Assembly (NCBI GenBank): GCA_000155435.1
Contig: DS990260.1
Location: 283,318-347,317 of the forward strand
Length of the DNA stretch: 64,000 nt
Direction: 5' to 3'
From: Clostridiales bacterium 1_7_47FAA
GTDB taxonomy: Bacteria > Bacillota > Clostridia > Lachnospirales > Lachnospiraceae
Below are positions 36,622-43,810 of this stretch, one piece after another. Positions within the stretch are counted from its first letter, which is position 1. Each line of letters starts with the position of its first letter. The notes beneath the pieces were generated by a model, which was given only the letters and a program-made list of their open reading frames with translations, ran no database searches and was not told the origin of the DNA. Both the position numbers and the translations under genes were made by a program.

Positions 36622-36668
36622 GTTACAGTTCTTACTGTAACTATACATGATACAGTTATCTTTGTCAA
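36622..36668 (-). promoter_or_regulatory. promoter with 20-bp palindromic operator for the redox operon
   Basis: TTGACA (36663-36668), 17-bp spacer and TATAGT (36640-36645) form a near-ideal promoter. A perfect palindrome, GTTACAGT-TCTT-ACTGTAAC (36622-36641), begins inside the -10 and covers the likely start site, a classic repressor position. A further half site ACAGTTAT lies at 36652-36659 in the spacer. AAGGAG precedes the ATG. Confidence 0.85.
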
Positions 36669-36703
36669 GCATATTATCAAAAAAATCCAAATGCTTCTGC
36701 GGA

Positions 36704-36735
36704 CGGAAAAAGCCTGGGGAATATCCCCAGACTTT
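36704..36735 (-). terminator. terminator after the large lipoprotein gene
   Basis: AAAGCCTGGGG and CCCCAGACTTT arms (36709-36735) pair with one G-U/A-C change and are followed on the minus strand by TTTTT. It lies 32 nt beyond the stop at 36767. Confidence 0.85.
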
Positions 36736-36766
36736 CCATCTGTACAGGTCATACCGCCTCCATCCA

Positions 36767-38503
36767 TCATGGTTCTTCTATCTGGACCGGAACCAGGTAT
36801 TCCTGTTTCCAGTCATACATCACCCCGCTTATCTCCAGTTCCACCACGGACTCCCCCTCACTGCAGCTCACTTCATAACCCTTAAGCCCTGCGCTTCTCA
36901 TATTTCCCCCGTCCGTTCCAGCCCCTTCATAAACCGGCCTTGCCATTACGGAGCCTGGGTATGACGCCGGGTTTTCTACCGCCCTGTGCATGTTAAGCCT
37001 TATAAACTTCCTGGAACTGTCCTTCATCCTGACCTCCGCCCCCACGAACACAAAAGGCCCTTCCTCATCTGCTCCCCAGACATTCCCAAGGACCGGCTCC
37101 TCCGACTTCCTGGCGCTGGTAAATTTCACCGTACATCCTCCCAGCTCAATCACGGCATCCATATCCGAACCCCCGTCCCTTATGGGAACTGACAGGCGCT
37201 CCGGCTCCCCGGTATAAATCATATTGACAGAGTCAAACCCAAGCCATATCCTTCCACCCCTGGCCGATGGCGCCAGGTCGTAGGAAACAGTCTGCCCCTG
37301 CTTTCCCTCAGGTATCCCGCTTATGTAATCCCAGGAGTCATTGGCGCTGTGTCCACTGTCCCTCAGCCGTCCTTTTCCTTCCATGTCCCCATTCTCATAA
37401 CTGAGTCCCGAAATAACAGGATACATGATATAACCTTGTTCCGGGTACGTATAATAGGTTATGTCCAGGCCATCGTCCGCCCATTGCCCTTTTGCCAGGA
37501 TTCCCATCCCTTCCTGGAATACAATCCCCGGTATATCTTCTACCGCCGGATACTCCCTGGCTTTCACGAACGCGAAAGATAATGTCTGCTCAAATCCCGG
37601 TACATGAAGTTCATACGTCCCCTCAGGAGTCAACGTATCAAGGACTTGATTTTCCGTGAAATAATCCCAGTACATGGTTATGTATCCTTCTGTCCCATAA
37701 GTCCCGTATACAATGGAACCGGTGCGTTTGGTGGCCGTGATCCTGCCTCCCGGGATTCCGGCGCCTTCAATATAGTCTGTCATGGATTCCGTTGTCCGGT
37801 CATAGAAGCCATGCCCCAGCCCGGTCCGGTCCAGGAATCCGCTCCTGCCGTACACCCCGCCCTCATAATCCAGGACAAAATAAGGTTTGCTCCATTTTAC
37901 CGGTCTGCCCTCTTCCTGAAGCTTACGGTTCTCATCTTCCTCTTTAAGAAGTACCTTTACCTCATCATCCGGTATGACCGTGACTGAATAATCCTCCACC
38001 TTCACACGGTAATACCATTTACCATCCTGGTAGGTCACGGACTCAAGCCATGCCTTGGCTCCCTGCGTGCTTATGGGCTGCTGTCCCGGCTCCGCATAAT
38101 AAACAGGAGGCTTTCCAGGCGCGCAGATACCATGTCCCTCTACAAACTGGACTCCGCTTACATGCATTGGTTCCAAAGAATCCGCCCCATCTGCTTCCGG
38201 CTGGCCTTCACCGGCTTTAGCATGGCCCTCATCAGCTTGGGCCTGGCCTTCCTTGTTCTCCGTACCTGAAACCATACCCTCTTCAGATGCAGTCCCGGCC
38301 ATCTGTCCGGAAGGACTGCCTCCCCGGGCATTCCCCATATCCGCCCCTTGTCCGCAGCCGCCTAAAAACACTGCCAGCAGTATGATTCCAGCCACAGGGA
38401 ACCTCCTCCATCCATGCTGATTGCTGTCCGTATTCCGGGGACATGCCCATCCATATCTCAATCTGCACCTGTTTTCAAACATATATCCAATATCCTGCCT
38501 CAT
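36767..38503 (-). CDS. large lipoprotein of unknown function
   Basis: A 578-residue exported protein that I do not recognise. ATG 38503 has GGAGG 8 nt upstream, giving an unusually long n-region of about 35 residues before the hydrophobic core (PVAGIILLAVF) and lipobox LGGC, so the Cys is at about residue 50. An Asp/Glu/Gly-rich linker follows. The rest (about 105-578) is rich in Tyr/Trp/Gly and beta-type alternation, suggesting repeated beta-sandwich or ligand-binding domains. It is the last gene of the cluster with the LPKTG protein, which has similar composition, so both may belong to one surface structure. A later start at 38482 is less likely. Confidence 0.7.
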   Translation of the reverse strand: MRQDIGYMFENRCRLRYGWACPRNTDSNQHGWRRFPVAGIILLAVFLGGCGQGADMGNARGGSPSGQMAGTASEEGMVSGTENKEGQAQADEGHAKAGEGQPEADGADSLEPMHVSGVQFVEGHGICAPGKPPVYYAEPGQQPISTQGAKAWLESVTYQDGKWYYRVKVEDYSVTVIPDDEVKVLLKEEDENRKLQEEGRPVKWSKPYFVLDYEGGVYGRSGFLDRTGLGHGFYDRTTESMTDYIEGAGIPGGRITATKRTGSIVYGTYGTEGYITMYWDYFTENQVLDTLTPEGTYELHVPGFEQTLSFAFVKAREYPAVEDIPGIVFQEGMGILAKGQWADDGLDITYYTYPEQGYIMYPVISGLSYENGDMEGKGRLRDSGHSANDSWDYISGIPEGKQGQTVSYDLAPSARGGRIWLGFDSVNMIYTGEPERLSVPIRDGGSDMDAVIELGGCTVKFTSARKSEEPVLGNVWGADEEGPFVFVGAEVRMKDSSRKFIRLNMHRAVENPASYPGSVMARPVYEGAGTDGGNMRSAGLKGYEVSCSEGESVVELEISGVMYDWKQEYLVPVQIEEP

Positions 38504-38540
38504 GGCCTTCCTCCTTTCCTGCAGCCTTCCCCATCTCTAT

Positions 38541-38663
38541 TATCAACGGCCCTTACTGCCCTGTTTGACCGACATACTGTTTTATCAATGGTCCTTCCTG
38601 CCCTGCTTGACTGACATACTGTTTTATCAATGGTCCTTACTGCCCTGCTTGACCGACATACTG
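38541..38663. repeat. 42-bp tandem repeat duplicating the 3' end of the LPKTG gene
   Basis: Three units at 42-bp period (CTGCCC core at 38556, 38598 and 38640) cover the last codons of the LPKTG gene and continue past its stop. Read in the gene's frame each unit gives SMSVKQG(S/R)KDH then two stops, the outermost copy diverging (KGR). So the anchor tail and stop were copied downstream, out of use. Confidence 0.9.
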
Positions 38664-39505
38664 TAAATCACTGCGCCTGTCACCACAATGACAAGCACAA
38701 TCATCCCTCCCACAACCGCAGGCAGCGGTATCTTATCCTGTCCTGTCTTGGGAAGCCCGGCCAGGTCAGACCGGTTCATGGCCGGAACCAGCTTTGGGGG
38801 TTGTATCCCCATTGCTTTGGGATGTTCCTCCCCGGGATTGCTGATATTCACCCAGAAGTCCTTATATCCGTAATAATAGGCGGAGTGTCCCCACAGATTT
38901 CCGTCCTCATCCTCATATGTCTTATCAAATTCCATCTTCCCTTCCAGGGAATCCACCTTGCCGTACCATTCCCCGGAGCCGGGATACTCCCAGAGATAAA
39001 TCACACCATTATCCGGAATGGACACCTGAGGCATATCCTCTTCACCTGTTTTTTTAATCCCAGCCTGATGTTCCTCTGCAAAGCTCAGTCCATCGTATAC
39101 CACCACAAGGCTGTCCATATCAATCCAGCCAACCGTGGCGTCATCACCCCAGCTGTAGTCCTCCACAGGCCGGCCGTCTCCGTCCATCTTATATTGGACC
39201 AGTCCCCAGGTATCCGTGATACCCCTGCCATAAGACATGGACACATAGAATATTTCCCCATTGGAAATGTAGTCCAGCACGTTCCGGCTTCCAGGCTCCT
39301 TCACCACAGACACGTATCCCTTAGGACCATTGGCATAATACCGGCGTCCCACATAATCACAGGCATTGTAATTCTTTTCATAAAATGAATCCTCCGGCGT
39401 CCAGATCACATCCGCCCATGCAGTTGCGGCGTACATCCCGCACAGGCAGAATGCCAGGATAGCCGCGCGTATGGCAGTTCTCCCCAAAATTACAGCCCGC
39501 ATCAT
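38627..39505 (-). CDS. LPKTG-anchored surface protein of unknown function
   Basis: A 292-residue protein with a signal peptide (MMRAVILGRTAIRAAILAFC, cleavage probably after ATAWA) and a complete sortase sorting signal: LPKTG at about 251-255, a hydrophobic stretch (PAVVGGMIVLVIVVTGAVIY) and a basic tail. It would be covalently linked to peptidoglycan by a sortase not seen in this window. The mature region (DVIWTPEDSFYEKNYNACDYVGRRYYANGP) is SH3-like in parts but unassigned. ATG 39505 is chosen because GAAGG lies 6 nt upstream and it gives a normal signal peptide; a TTG at 39556 is the alternative. It is 57 nt after the small membrane protein. Confidence 0.78.
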   Translation of the reverse strand: MMRAVILGRTAIRAAILAFCLCGMYAATAWADVIWTPEDSFYEKNYNACDYVGRRYYANGPKGYVSVVKEPGSRNVLDYISNGEIFYVSMSYGRGITDTWGLVQYKMDGDGRPVEDYSWGDDATVGWIDMDSLVVVYDGLSFAEEHQAGIKKTGEEDMPQVSIPDNGVIYLWEYPGSGEWYGKVDSLEGKMEFDKTYEDEDGNLWGHSAYYYGYKDFWVNISNPGEEHPKAMGIQPPKLVPAMNRSDLAGLPKTGQDKIPLPAVVGGMIVLVIVVTGAVIYSMSVKQGSKDH

Positions 39506-39562
39506 TCCTTTCCTTCTTTCTCCATCCATCACAATATACCTCCCTAATTTAGTCAAGTCACC

Positions 39563-39913
39563 TTATATCAGCATGGCCAATATGGTTCCCATCATAAAAG
39601 AAAACAGGTTGGCCCCGGCCGAGAACAGCCATGGATGCCTTATGCCACGTCCGGCTGCCCGATAACACAGGCCTTCCGCCGCAACCGCCGCCATCTCCAG
39701 GAGTACCGTGACCAGAATCCGGTTCCAGCCCACATATATTATATTTACATAATATAAAAACACCACCGCCGGGTTCGTCAGGACATTCACAAGTCCAACC
39801 AGCGCCATATCCCATCTGTTCCTGACTCCCAGCATCCAGCCAAACGTCCCTTCCAGCACAACGGTAAGCCCCAGGGACACTGCCAGTGCCGGAATCATCC
39901 AGGTTCCCATCAT
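39563..39913 (-). CDS. small polytopic membrane protein, unknown function
   Basis: A 116-residue protein with three or four hydrophobic segments (WMIPALAVSLGLTVVLEGTFGWML, ALVGLVNVLTNPAVVFLYYVNIIY, LVTVLLEMAAVAAEGLCY, FSFMMGTILAMLI). The ATG at 39913 overlaps the MFS gene's stop as ATGA, which sets the start and indicates coupling. Homologues often sit beside lipoprotein and LPxTG genes in Lachnospiraceae as far as I recall, but no function is known to me. Confidence 0.7.
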   Translation of the reverse strand: MMGTWMIPALAVSLGLTVVLEGTFGWMLGVRNRWDMALVGLVNVLTNPAVVFLYYVNIIYVGWNRILVTVLLEMAAVAAEGLCYRAAGRGIRHPWLFSAGANLFSFMMGTILAMLI

Positions 39914-41004
39914 TCCCTCACCTGCCTTATCCCACATGTCAAAAGCACCATGGACAGGATGGCCATCACAGCCATACCAACCGGGGAGGCAGCCGCCTCA
40001 GCAGCTCCTCCGGTCCGTATTCCGGCTCCCGCCAGATATACGGGGCAGAATCCCAGAAACAGCCCAAAGGTCAGGAGGCCGAACCCAAACCCCTTTGCGC
40101 CTGGGAACATCCTGGAAACCGCCCACAGGGTAAGGGGCATGGACATATTCCAGCAGAAAACCCCAAGGATTCCCGTCAAGGGATACATCAGGCAGATGAA
40201 TCCGGCCACTGCCGCGCACATGGAACGCTGCGCGGCCTGCGCCACCCCAATGCGGTCTGCAAGGAACCCGCCTGCCATTTTACCCAGGACCACCGCACAG
40301 ACCAGGAACCAGGCGCTTCCGGCCAGCTCCTCCTTCCATGGGAAGTCCTGTACCATTCCGGAATAAGAACGCAGTATGACCACTCCCAGGAAGCATATCA
40401 CTGCCGCCAGCTGAGGAAAGGTCGGATTCCCATAGGAAACCGGCCCATTGCCCGACCGCCTCCATATCCCCTGCCTTCCTGCCATGGCATGGATGGCCGC
40501 GGCAGACACAGCCAGCACCAATGCCAGGACAATGCCCACCCACATGGTTCCGCCCGTAAGCCTGTTTCCTCCCCTGCCAATGCTGCTGCCCAGTGCAATC
40601 CCCAGTGCCCCCGGGGCCACGAATACTCCCAGCAATGCCGCCCTGTCCCCGCTGCGGTTCAGCACATCGATGCCGCCTCCCACATGGAAACATGCATTTC
40701 CAGTTCCTGCAATGACACATGCCATGGCCGGCATCCCTGCCATGGCCATGACCAGGCCACAGAGCACGCCCCCGCAGCCTCCTGCGGCAACCAGGCTGTT
40801 CCGGTCCAGTCGGTCGGCCCAGGCCCCAATGGGCATCTGCAAGGCAAACGCACAGAAATTGTAGGCCAGCAGCCAGATATACCAGTGTTCCCCTCCCGCC
40901 ACAAAGGCGTACATCAGGAAGGCGCAGGATAAATCCACTGCCATGTGTGCCAGCGCATAGATTCCGGTCATGATTCCCCTCCGTTTTCCGATTCTTACCT
41001 TCAT
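39910..41004 (-). CDS. major facilitator superfamily transporter
   Basis: A 364-residue polytopic protein with about 11-12 hydrophobic segments. It shows the MFS motif-A-like loop MPIGAWADRLDRNSL after helix 2 and later GFLADRIGVAQAAQR, both between helices where MFS proteins carry GxxxDRxGR. Substrate unknown. The ribosome site is weak (GTGGTAGA). It lies downstream of the nucleoside phosphorylase, separated by a repeat fragment (41070-41105), and is coupled to the small membrane protein by ATGA. An export pump controlled by the TetR gene upstream is plausible. Confidence 0.82.
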   Translation of the reverse strand: MKVRIGKRRGIMTGIYALAHMAVDLSCAFLMYAFVAGGEHWYIWLLAYNFCAFALQMPIGAWADRLDRNSLVAAGGCGGVLCGLVMAMAGMPAMACVIAGTGNACFHVGGGIDVLNRSGDRAALLGVFVAPGALGIALGSSIGRGGNRLTGGTMWVGIVLALVLAVSAAAIHAMAGRQGIWRRSGNGPVSYGNPTFPQLAAVICFLGVVILRSYSGMVQDFPWKEELAGSAWFLVCAVVLGKMAGGFLADRIGVAQAAQRSMCAAVAGFICLMYPLTGILGVFCWNMSMPLTLWAVSRMFPGAKGFGFGLLTFGLFLGFCPVYLAGAGIRTGGAAEAAASPVGMAVMAILSMVLLTCGIRQVRE

Positions 41005-41069
41005 TCTACCACGGCAGGAAAAAGGATGCTTTACGTTTTTCCTAATATTTCCCTACAGGTTATGATCCA

Positions 41070-41105
41070 GGGCGTGTTTGAAAATTGCTTTCCGTCAGCT
41101 GTACG
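41070..41105 (+). repeat. solo terminal fragment of the 160-bp palindromic element
   Basis: GGGCGTGTTTGAAAATTGCT and following bases to 41105 match the left terminus of the full elements with few changes. It ends 12 bp before the stop codon of the nucleoside phosphorylase gene and lies between that gene and the MFS gene. Confidence 0.8.
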
Positions 41106-41117
41106 GCCCAGGCCCCC

Positions 41118-41900
41118 TTACAGCCGCAAAGCAATCTCAAGGGCCAAAGCCATATACTTATCCGCGCTTCCCAATCCATAATCCGTCAGGTCCCGGGGCT
41201 GCCATACATCGCTATCCAGGCAGTCGGCGCCATAGAAAAACTGTGCAAACCTGACGCCCCTGAAACGGGCGGCAGCCAGAAGCGCGGAATACTCCATATC
41301 AGTACCGATGCAGCCTGCCTCCCTGCGTTCCCTCACAAGGTCCTGTGTCTCCCTGTATACGGCATCATTGGTCCACATCTTTCCTGACACAACAGGACAG
41401 CCGCACCTCATCAGGCAGTCCTTTAACAGCGCGGTCATCCCTTCATCCGCCTCAATCTCCGCGCTGGGAGGAAGATAGTGGTAGCTGGTGCCCTCGTCCC
41501 TCACGGCCCCGGTGGGAACAATCAGGCTTTTTCCAACCTTCTCCTCATTAAGGATGCCGCAGGAGCCAAAAAACACGAATTTCCTGGCTCCCATTGCGAT
41601 TACCTCCTCCAGGCCGCAGACACAGGCAGGCGCACCTACCAGCGAAAGATAAAGCCCAAACTCCCTGCCCCCATATGTAATCCTATACACCGGGTTGGCC
41701 CCATTGGCGGTATATAATACTGCTATGGCCTCCGTCTGCTCCATTGCCGCATAACGCTGGATGATTGTCCTGGAAAATGTAGACACACACGTCTCCGGGA
41801 AACCGGGAACCGGCTTTATTAAATCGGATGGATGGATCATTGCCCGTGAATCCCCAAGCCCATCCGGTTGTGCACTGTTTCTGTAAAATACGGTTTTCAT
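41118..41900 (-). CDS. nucleoside phosphorylase (purine/uridine phosphorylase family)
   Basis: A 260-residue enzyme of the PNP/UDP family, which splits a nucleoside with phosphate. ATG 41900 (MKTVFYRNSAQ) follows AAGGAGG; the TetR stop lies immediately upstream, so the pair is an operon. Family features include SRTIIQRYAAM, APACVCGLEEVIAMGARKFVFFGSCGIL (phosphate and ribose loop) and the substrate-binding GCIGTDMEYSALLAAARFRG. The Asp after the GTDMEYSA motif that distinguishes purine specificity cannot be judged with certainty. Confidence 0.9.
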   Translation of the reverse strand: MKTVFYRNSAQPDGLGDSRAMIHPSDLIKPVPGFPETCVSTFSRTIIQRYAAMEQTEAIAVLYTANGANPVYRITYGGREFGLYLSLVGAPACVCGLEEVIAMGARKFVFFGSCGILNEEKVGKSLIVPTGAVRDEGTSYHYLPPSAEIEADEGMTALLKDCLMRCGCPVVSGKMWTNDAVYRETQDLVRERREAGCIGTDMEYSALLAAARFRGVRFAQFFYGADCLDSDVWQPRDLTDYGLGSADKYMALALEIALRL

Positions 41901-41901
41901 C

Positions 41902-42504
41902 TTATATTTCCTCCTTCTTCCCATGTGCCCCAATCAGCATTTCCTTAATCTGCCCTGTAATCCTCCGGGGGATTGCCCTGTCAACCGGCATCAGTCTGCT
42001 GTACATCCTTACCCCCTGGTATGAAAAGACAATCACATCAAATACAGCCTCCGGTTCCACTGCCCTGAATTCCCCAGTCCCAATCCCATATTCAATCAGC
42101 CCCACCCACATCTTTTTAGAAGCAAGGTATTGCTGCATGATGGAATGGCTGCATCCTGCCGCCGGGGGATTGCTGAAAAACTCATAGATGGCAAGGCTCA
42201 GGGAACTGCCGCTGTCCATCATCTCTTCTTCATACCGGAAAAGGACTTCCTCCAATATCATTGCCGCAGGTACCTTGGCCTGCATCTTTCCTGCAAATTC
42301 ATCCTCCTGGCTTGCCATAAGATACGTGATGATTTCCTGGAAAATCTGTCCCGTACTTTCATAATGACGGTACAGGCCGCCCCTGCTAAGCCCGGTTTCC
42401 ATACAGATATCCTGCATCGTCACATCCTTATATCCCTTTTTTGCAAACAGCCCGTAGGCGGCCCGGCATATAAGCTGCTTTGTTTTCTCTCCCTTGATTC
42501 CCAT
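41902..42504 (-). CDS. TetR-family transcriptional repressor
   Basis: A 200-residue regulator: MGIKGEKTKQLICRAAYGLFAKKGYKDVTMQDICMETGLSRGGLYRHYES is the TetR HTH, and the rest is a helical ligand-binding domain. The start is ATG 42504, because GAGGAAAAAG lies directly upstream; the ATG at 42531 has no such site. Two 16-bp palindromes (42541-42556 and 42567-42582) flank its -10, so it almost surely represses itself and the downstream phosphorylase/MFS genes. The inducer is unknown. Confidence 0.92.
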   Translation of the reverse strand: MGIKGEKTKQLICRAAYGLFAKKGYKDVTMQDICMETGLSRGGLYRHYESTGQIFQEIITYLMASQEDEFAGKMQAKVPAAMILEEVLFRYEEEMMDSGSSLSLAIYEFFSNPPAAGCSHSIMQQYLASKKMWVGLIEYGIGTGEFRAVEPEAVFDVIVFSYQGVRMYSRLMPVDRAIPRRITGQIKEMLIGAHGKKEEI

Positions 42505-42540
42505 CTTTTTCCTCACATATCCATGATTCATTCTTTTTTT

Positions 42541-42590
42541 GCGACATCAATGTCTCTTTATATTATGCGACATCAATGTCGCAATGTCAA
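42541..42590 (-). promoter_or_regulatory. TetR operon promoter with twin 16-bp operators
   Basis: TTGACA (42585-42590), 17-bp spacer and CATAAT (42562-42567). GCGACATCAATGTCGC (42567-42582) is a perfect palindrome filling the spacer and GCGACATCAATGTCTC (42541-42556) lies just downstream of the -10. The centre-to-centre distance is 26 bp. Confidence 0.88.
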
Positions 42591-42664
42591 GCACTTATAT
42601 TACCATCTAAAAAACGTAAACCAGCATACAGGCTATCCATTACCATTCTTTTTAAGTCCAAAAT

Positions 42665-42718
42665 GTAAGGTTGACATTACTAAAATAAATGTCTATACTA
42701 GAGTAAGGTTAACATTAC
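42665..42718 (+). promoter_or_regulatory. XRE-deformylase promoter with twin 16-bp operators
   Basis: TTGACA (42671-42676), 17-bp spacer and TATACT (42694-42699). GTAAGGTTGACATTAC (42665-42680) covers the -35 and GTAAGGTTAACATTAC (42703-42718) covers the likely start site; the copies differ at one base, are near-palindromic and are 38 bp apart, a looping-friendly arrangement. Confidence 0.88.
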
Positions 42719-42734
42719 AGAAAGGAGCATATCA

Positions 42735-42995
42735 TTGAAAAACAGAATTAAGGAACTGCGGGAAGAAAGAGGATTGACGCAGGAACAGTTAGGCCAGATG
42801 GTTGGTACATCAAGGCAGGCAATCAACGCCATAGAAACAGAAAAATTCGAACCGTCCATATGGCTTGCTTATGATATATCACAGGTGTTCAACTGTTCCA
42901 TCGAGGAAGTGTTTTTATTTGAGGATAGTACGCGCAAAACAAGGGCTGACAGCAGCAGGAGGGATAACAATGGCGATAAGAAACATCCGGTATGA
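42735..42995 (+). CDS. small XRE/Cro-type transcriptional regulator
   Basis: An 86-residue protein starting at TTG 42735, with AAAGGAG at 42721-42727. The first 65 residues are a single HTH_3 domain (MKNRIKELREERGLTQEQLGQMVGTSRQAINAIETEKFEPS), of the short YozG type common in Firmicutes. The C-terminal 20 residues are basic and overlap the deformylase gene by 26 nt. Twin operators flank its promoter, suggesting it represses its own operon. The TTG start would keep its level low. Confidence 0.9.
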   Translation: MKNRIKELREERGLTQEQLGQMVGTSRQAINAIETEKFEPSIWLAYDISQVFNCSIEEVFLFEDSTRKTRADSSRRDNNGDKKHPV

Positions 42996-43431
42996 CAATG
43001 ATCCGATTCTGAGGAAAAGATGTAAGGAAGTTAAAACGGTGGACGATAAAATCAGACTGCTTCTTGATGATATGGCAGAAACCCTGCATCATACTGAAAA
43101 CGGGGCTGCATTGGCAGCCAATCAAGTCGGAATCTTAAAACGCCTGGTCGTGATAGATTACTGTGATTACCATCTCAAATTAGTAAATCCACAAATCATA
43201 GGGTATAGCGGCGTTCAGGAATGCATTGAAGGATGTCTTAGTTTCCCAAACCGCTTTGTGAAAACAATCCGTCCGCAAAAAGTCACAATCCAATCGCTGG
43301 ATGAAAATGGTAAAGAGATTATCATTACGGGAGAAAATGAAATGGCAAAATGCTTTTGTCATGAGTTAGAACATTTAGATGGAATCATTTTTTTAGATAA
43401 AGCCATAGAAGAGGTAAGACTGGAACCATGA
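42970..43431 (+). CDS. def: peptide deformylase
   Basis: The 153-residue metalloenzyme removes N-formyl from nascent proteins. ATG 42970 follows AGGAGGG (42957-42963). The three PDF motifs are present: GAALAANQVG (GxGLAAxQ form with Ala replacing Gly/Leu positions), EGCLSFP with the metal-binding Cys, and CHELEHLDG with both His and the catalytic Glu. It is placed in a self-regulated two-gene operon with the XRE protein, away from fmt or translation genes, so it may be a second, conditional deformylase. Confidence 0.93.
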   Translation: MAIRNIRYDNDPILRKRCKEVKTVDDKIRLLLDDMAETLHHTENGAALAANQVGILKRLVVIDYCDYHLKLVNPQIIGYSGVQECIEGCLSFPNRFVKTIRPQKVTIQSLDENGKEIIITGENEMAKCFCHELEHLDGIIFLDKAIEEVRLEP

Positions 43432-43535
43432 TCCAGGTAAGACATTAACATACACGGAACGACAGGATGGGATGCGGGAACCGATTAAGGGGATACTGCG
43501 TCTTTTACGCGGAACCAAAACAGGTGGGAAAGCTA

Positions 43536-43577
43536 ATTCCAGCCGCCGGCATCCGTCACTGCCGGTACGGCTGGAAT
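43536..43577 (+). terminator. hairpin between the convergent def and metY genes
   Basis: ATTCCAGCCG (43536-43545) pairs with CGGCTGGAAT (43568-43577), with an inner CCGGCA/TGCCGG stem. The following plus-strand run is only weakly U-rich (ACTTCTGTTT). It may end def transcripts or act both ways. The rest of the 379-bp gap (43432-43810) holds the repeat element at 43612-43771 and nothing else recognised. Confidence 0.5.
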
Positions 43578-43611
43578 CAGTACACTTCTGTTTACATGCA
43601 TCCCCTGGCTA

Positions 43612-43771
43612 GAGCGTGTTTGAAAATTGCTTTCCGTCGGCTGTGCGTCCCACTTTGTGGGAGATTTGGTCCCGATGATGGAGGCGTAGCGGGCTACGCT
43701 GATTGAATCGGGGCCAAATATACCGCGAAGTGGGGCGTGCAGACGGCGGGAATGAATTTTCAAACACGCTC
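43612..43771 (+). mobile_element. 160-bp palindromic MITE-like element, copy A
   Basis: Terminal inverted repeats GAGCGTGTTTGAAAATT and AATTTTCAAACACGCTC (17 bp, perfect) enclose a sequence that is itself largely palindromic around GCGTAGCGGGCTACGC, so the whole unit can fold into one hairpin. It is flanked by TA on each side (43610-43611 and 43772-43773), the target duplication of IS630/Tc1-mariner transposases. It encodes nothing. Copy B at 56535-56694 is the same length and about 92% identical by eye, in inverse orientation. Confidence 0.85.
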
Positions 43772-43810
43772 TAAGGCACCCGCCGTGCCCAGCCATGTCA
43801 CAGGCCAGTC

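Noticed and set aside
38541-38663. Possible small CRISPR-like array
   Set aside because: Units are contiguous 42-bp tandem copies with no unique spacers, and they match the 3' end of the adjacent gene.
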